Shown piece by piece: positions 40,169-40,361 of a stretch of DNA of 40,361 nucleotides. The DNA lies in the IMG/VR virus record IMGVR_UViG_3300012006_000013, positions 1-40,361 of that record, one strand, 5' to 3'. The notes under the pieces were generated by a model that had not been told where the DNA came from, did no database searches, and worked only from the letters and a program-made list of their open reading frames with translations. The DNA comes from a virus. The position numbers were made by a program, and so were the translations under genes. Each line of letters begins with the position of its first letter. The stretch's first letter is position 1.

Positions 40169-40361
40169 ATTTATTCTAAAATTTAAATAGTCTAAAAGTG
40201 CTGCTTTTTCAACAATTAAATGAAAACGATATAATTCATCATAATTAAAATTATCTTCATCTTGTTCTAGTACTCTATTATAAAGGCGAGTTAACTATGG
40301 TTTGTTTGATAATATATTAAAATTATTTAAATCATACAATTTATTAAATGAATGGCGGGGA

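Noticed and set aside
1-40361. Alternative genetic code with TAG as sense
   Set aside because: The in-frame TAG at 40295 prompted this, but the holin, gene 8, the 311-aa protein and both glycosyltransferases end in TAG at sensible positions.

Overview
The window is a piece of an AT-rich, T4-like contractile-tailed phage genome (Caudoviricetes, myovirus morphology). Evidence: recognisable T4 core proteins (gp33, gp59, gp32, gp26, gp54, gp2, gp4, gp48, gp53, a gp27-like hub, gp5, gp25, gp6, a gp7-like protein, gp8), T4-type late promoters (NATAAATA), tight gene packing with ATGA/TAATG overlaps, and no host housekeeping genes. The gp32 type without zinc-binding Cys, the DUF4815-type giant tail protein, gp5 without lysozyme, and the many 2-oxoglutarate oxygenases and sugar enzymes resemble marine T4-like phages of cyanobacteria or SAR11. 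The low GC suggests a SAR11-like host (inference). No tRNA, IS element or CRISPR array was seen.

Layout. 1-1.8 kb: tiny membrane proteins and lipoproteins with a left-truncated 3TM holin, partly behind a consensus sigma70 promoter. 1.86-4.8 kb: late-transcription and replication block gp33-gp59-(sugar-enzyme-like gene)-gp32, closed by a bidirectional terminator. 4.9-9.7 kb (minus strand): gp4, gp2, gp54, gp26 with an apparent -1 frameshift extension, a holin-like protein and a probable tape measure. 9.7-14.5 kb (plus): gp48, gp53, hub and gp5 spike. 14.6-20.1 kb: accessory island with three 2OG-Fe(II)-like oxygenases, a secreted nuclease, an SDR, a nucleotide-sugar epimerase and many small membrane or charged proteins. 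20.3-36.0 kb: PAAR tip, gp25, gp6, gp7-like, gp8, a 2027-residue tail protein and fibre-like proteins. 36.0-40.4 kb: two glycosyltransferases, a methyltransferase, a cupin, a PP-loop asparagine-synthase-like enzyme and an ORF interrupted by an amber codon at the window edge.

How the genes work together. gp33 would link host RNA polymerase to the late sigma factor at the NATAAATA promoters, and gp59/gp32 serve replication. The two divergent structural operons plus the 20-36 kb operon build tail tube, baseplate and fibres. The accessory islands probably modify proteins, glycans or host metabolites.

Most notable signals: (1) a slippery heptamer T TTT TTC with a 6-nt spacer and GC-rich hairpin at the end of gene 26 that fuses it to a start-less gp51-position ORF, upstream of the tape measure as in lambda G/GT; (2) late promoters in a fixed register with ATG (NATAAATA-N5-ATG) that predict leaderless late mRNAs for several genes including gp25; (3) a palindromic bidirectional late promoter; (4) strong over-representation of GGCC in an AT-rich genome.
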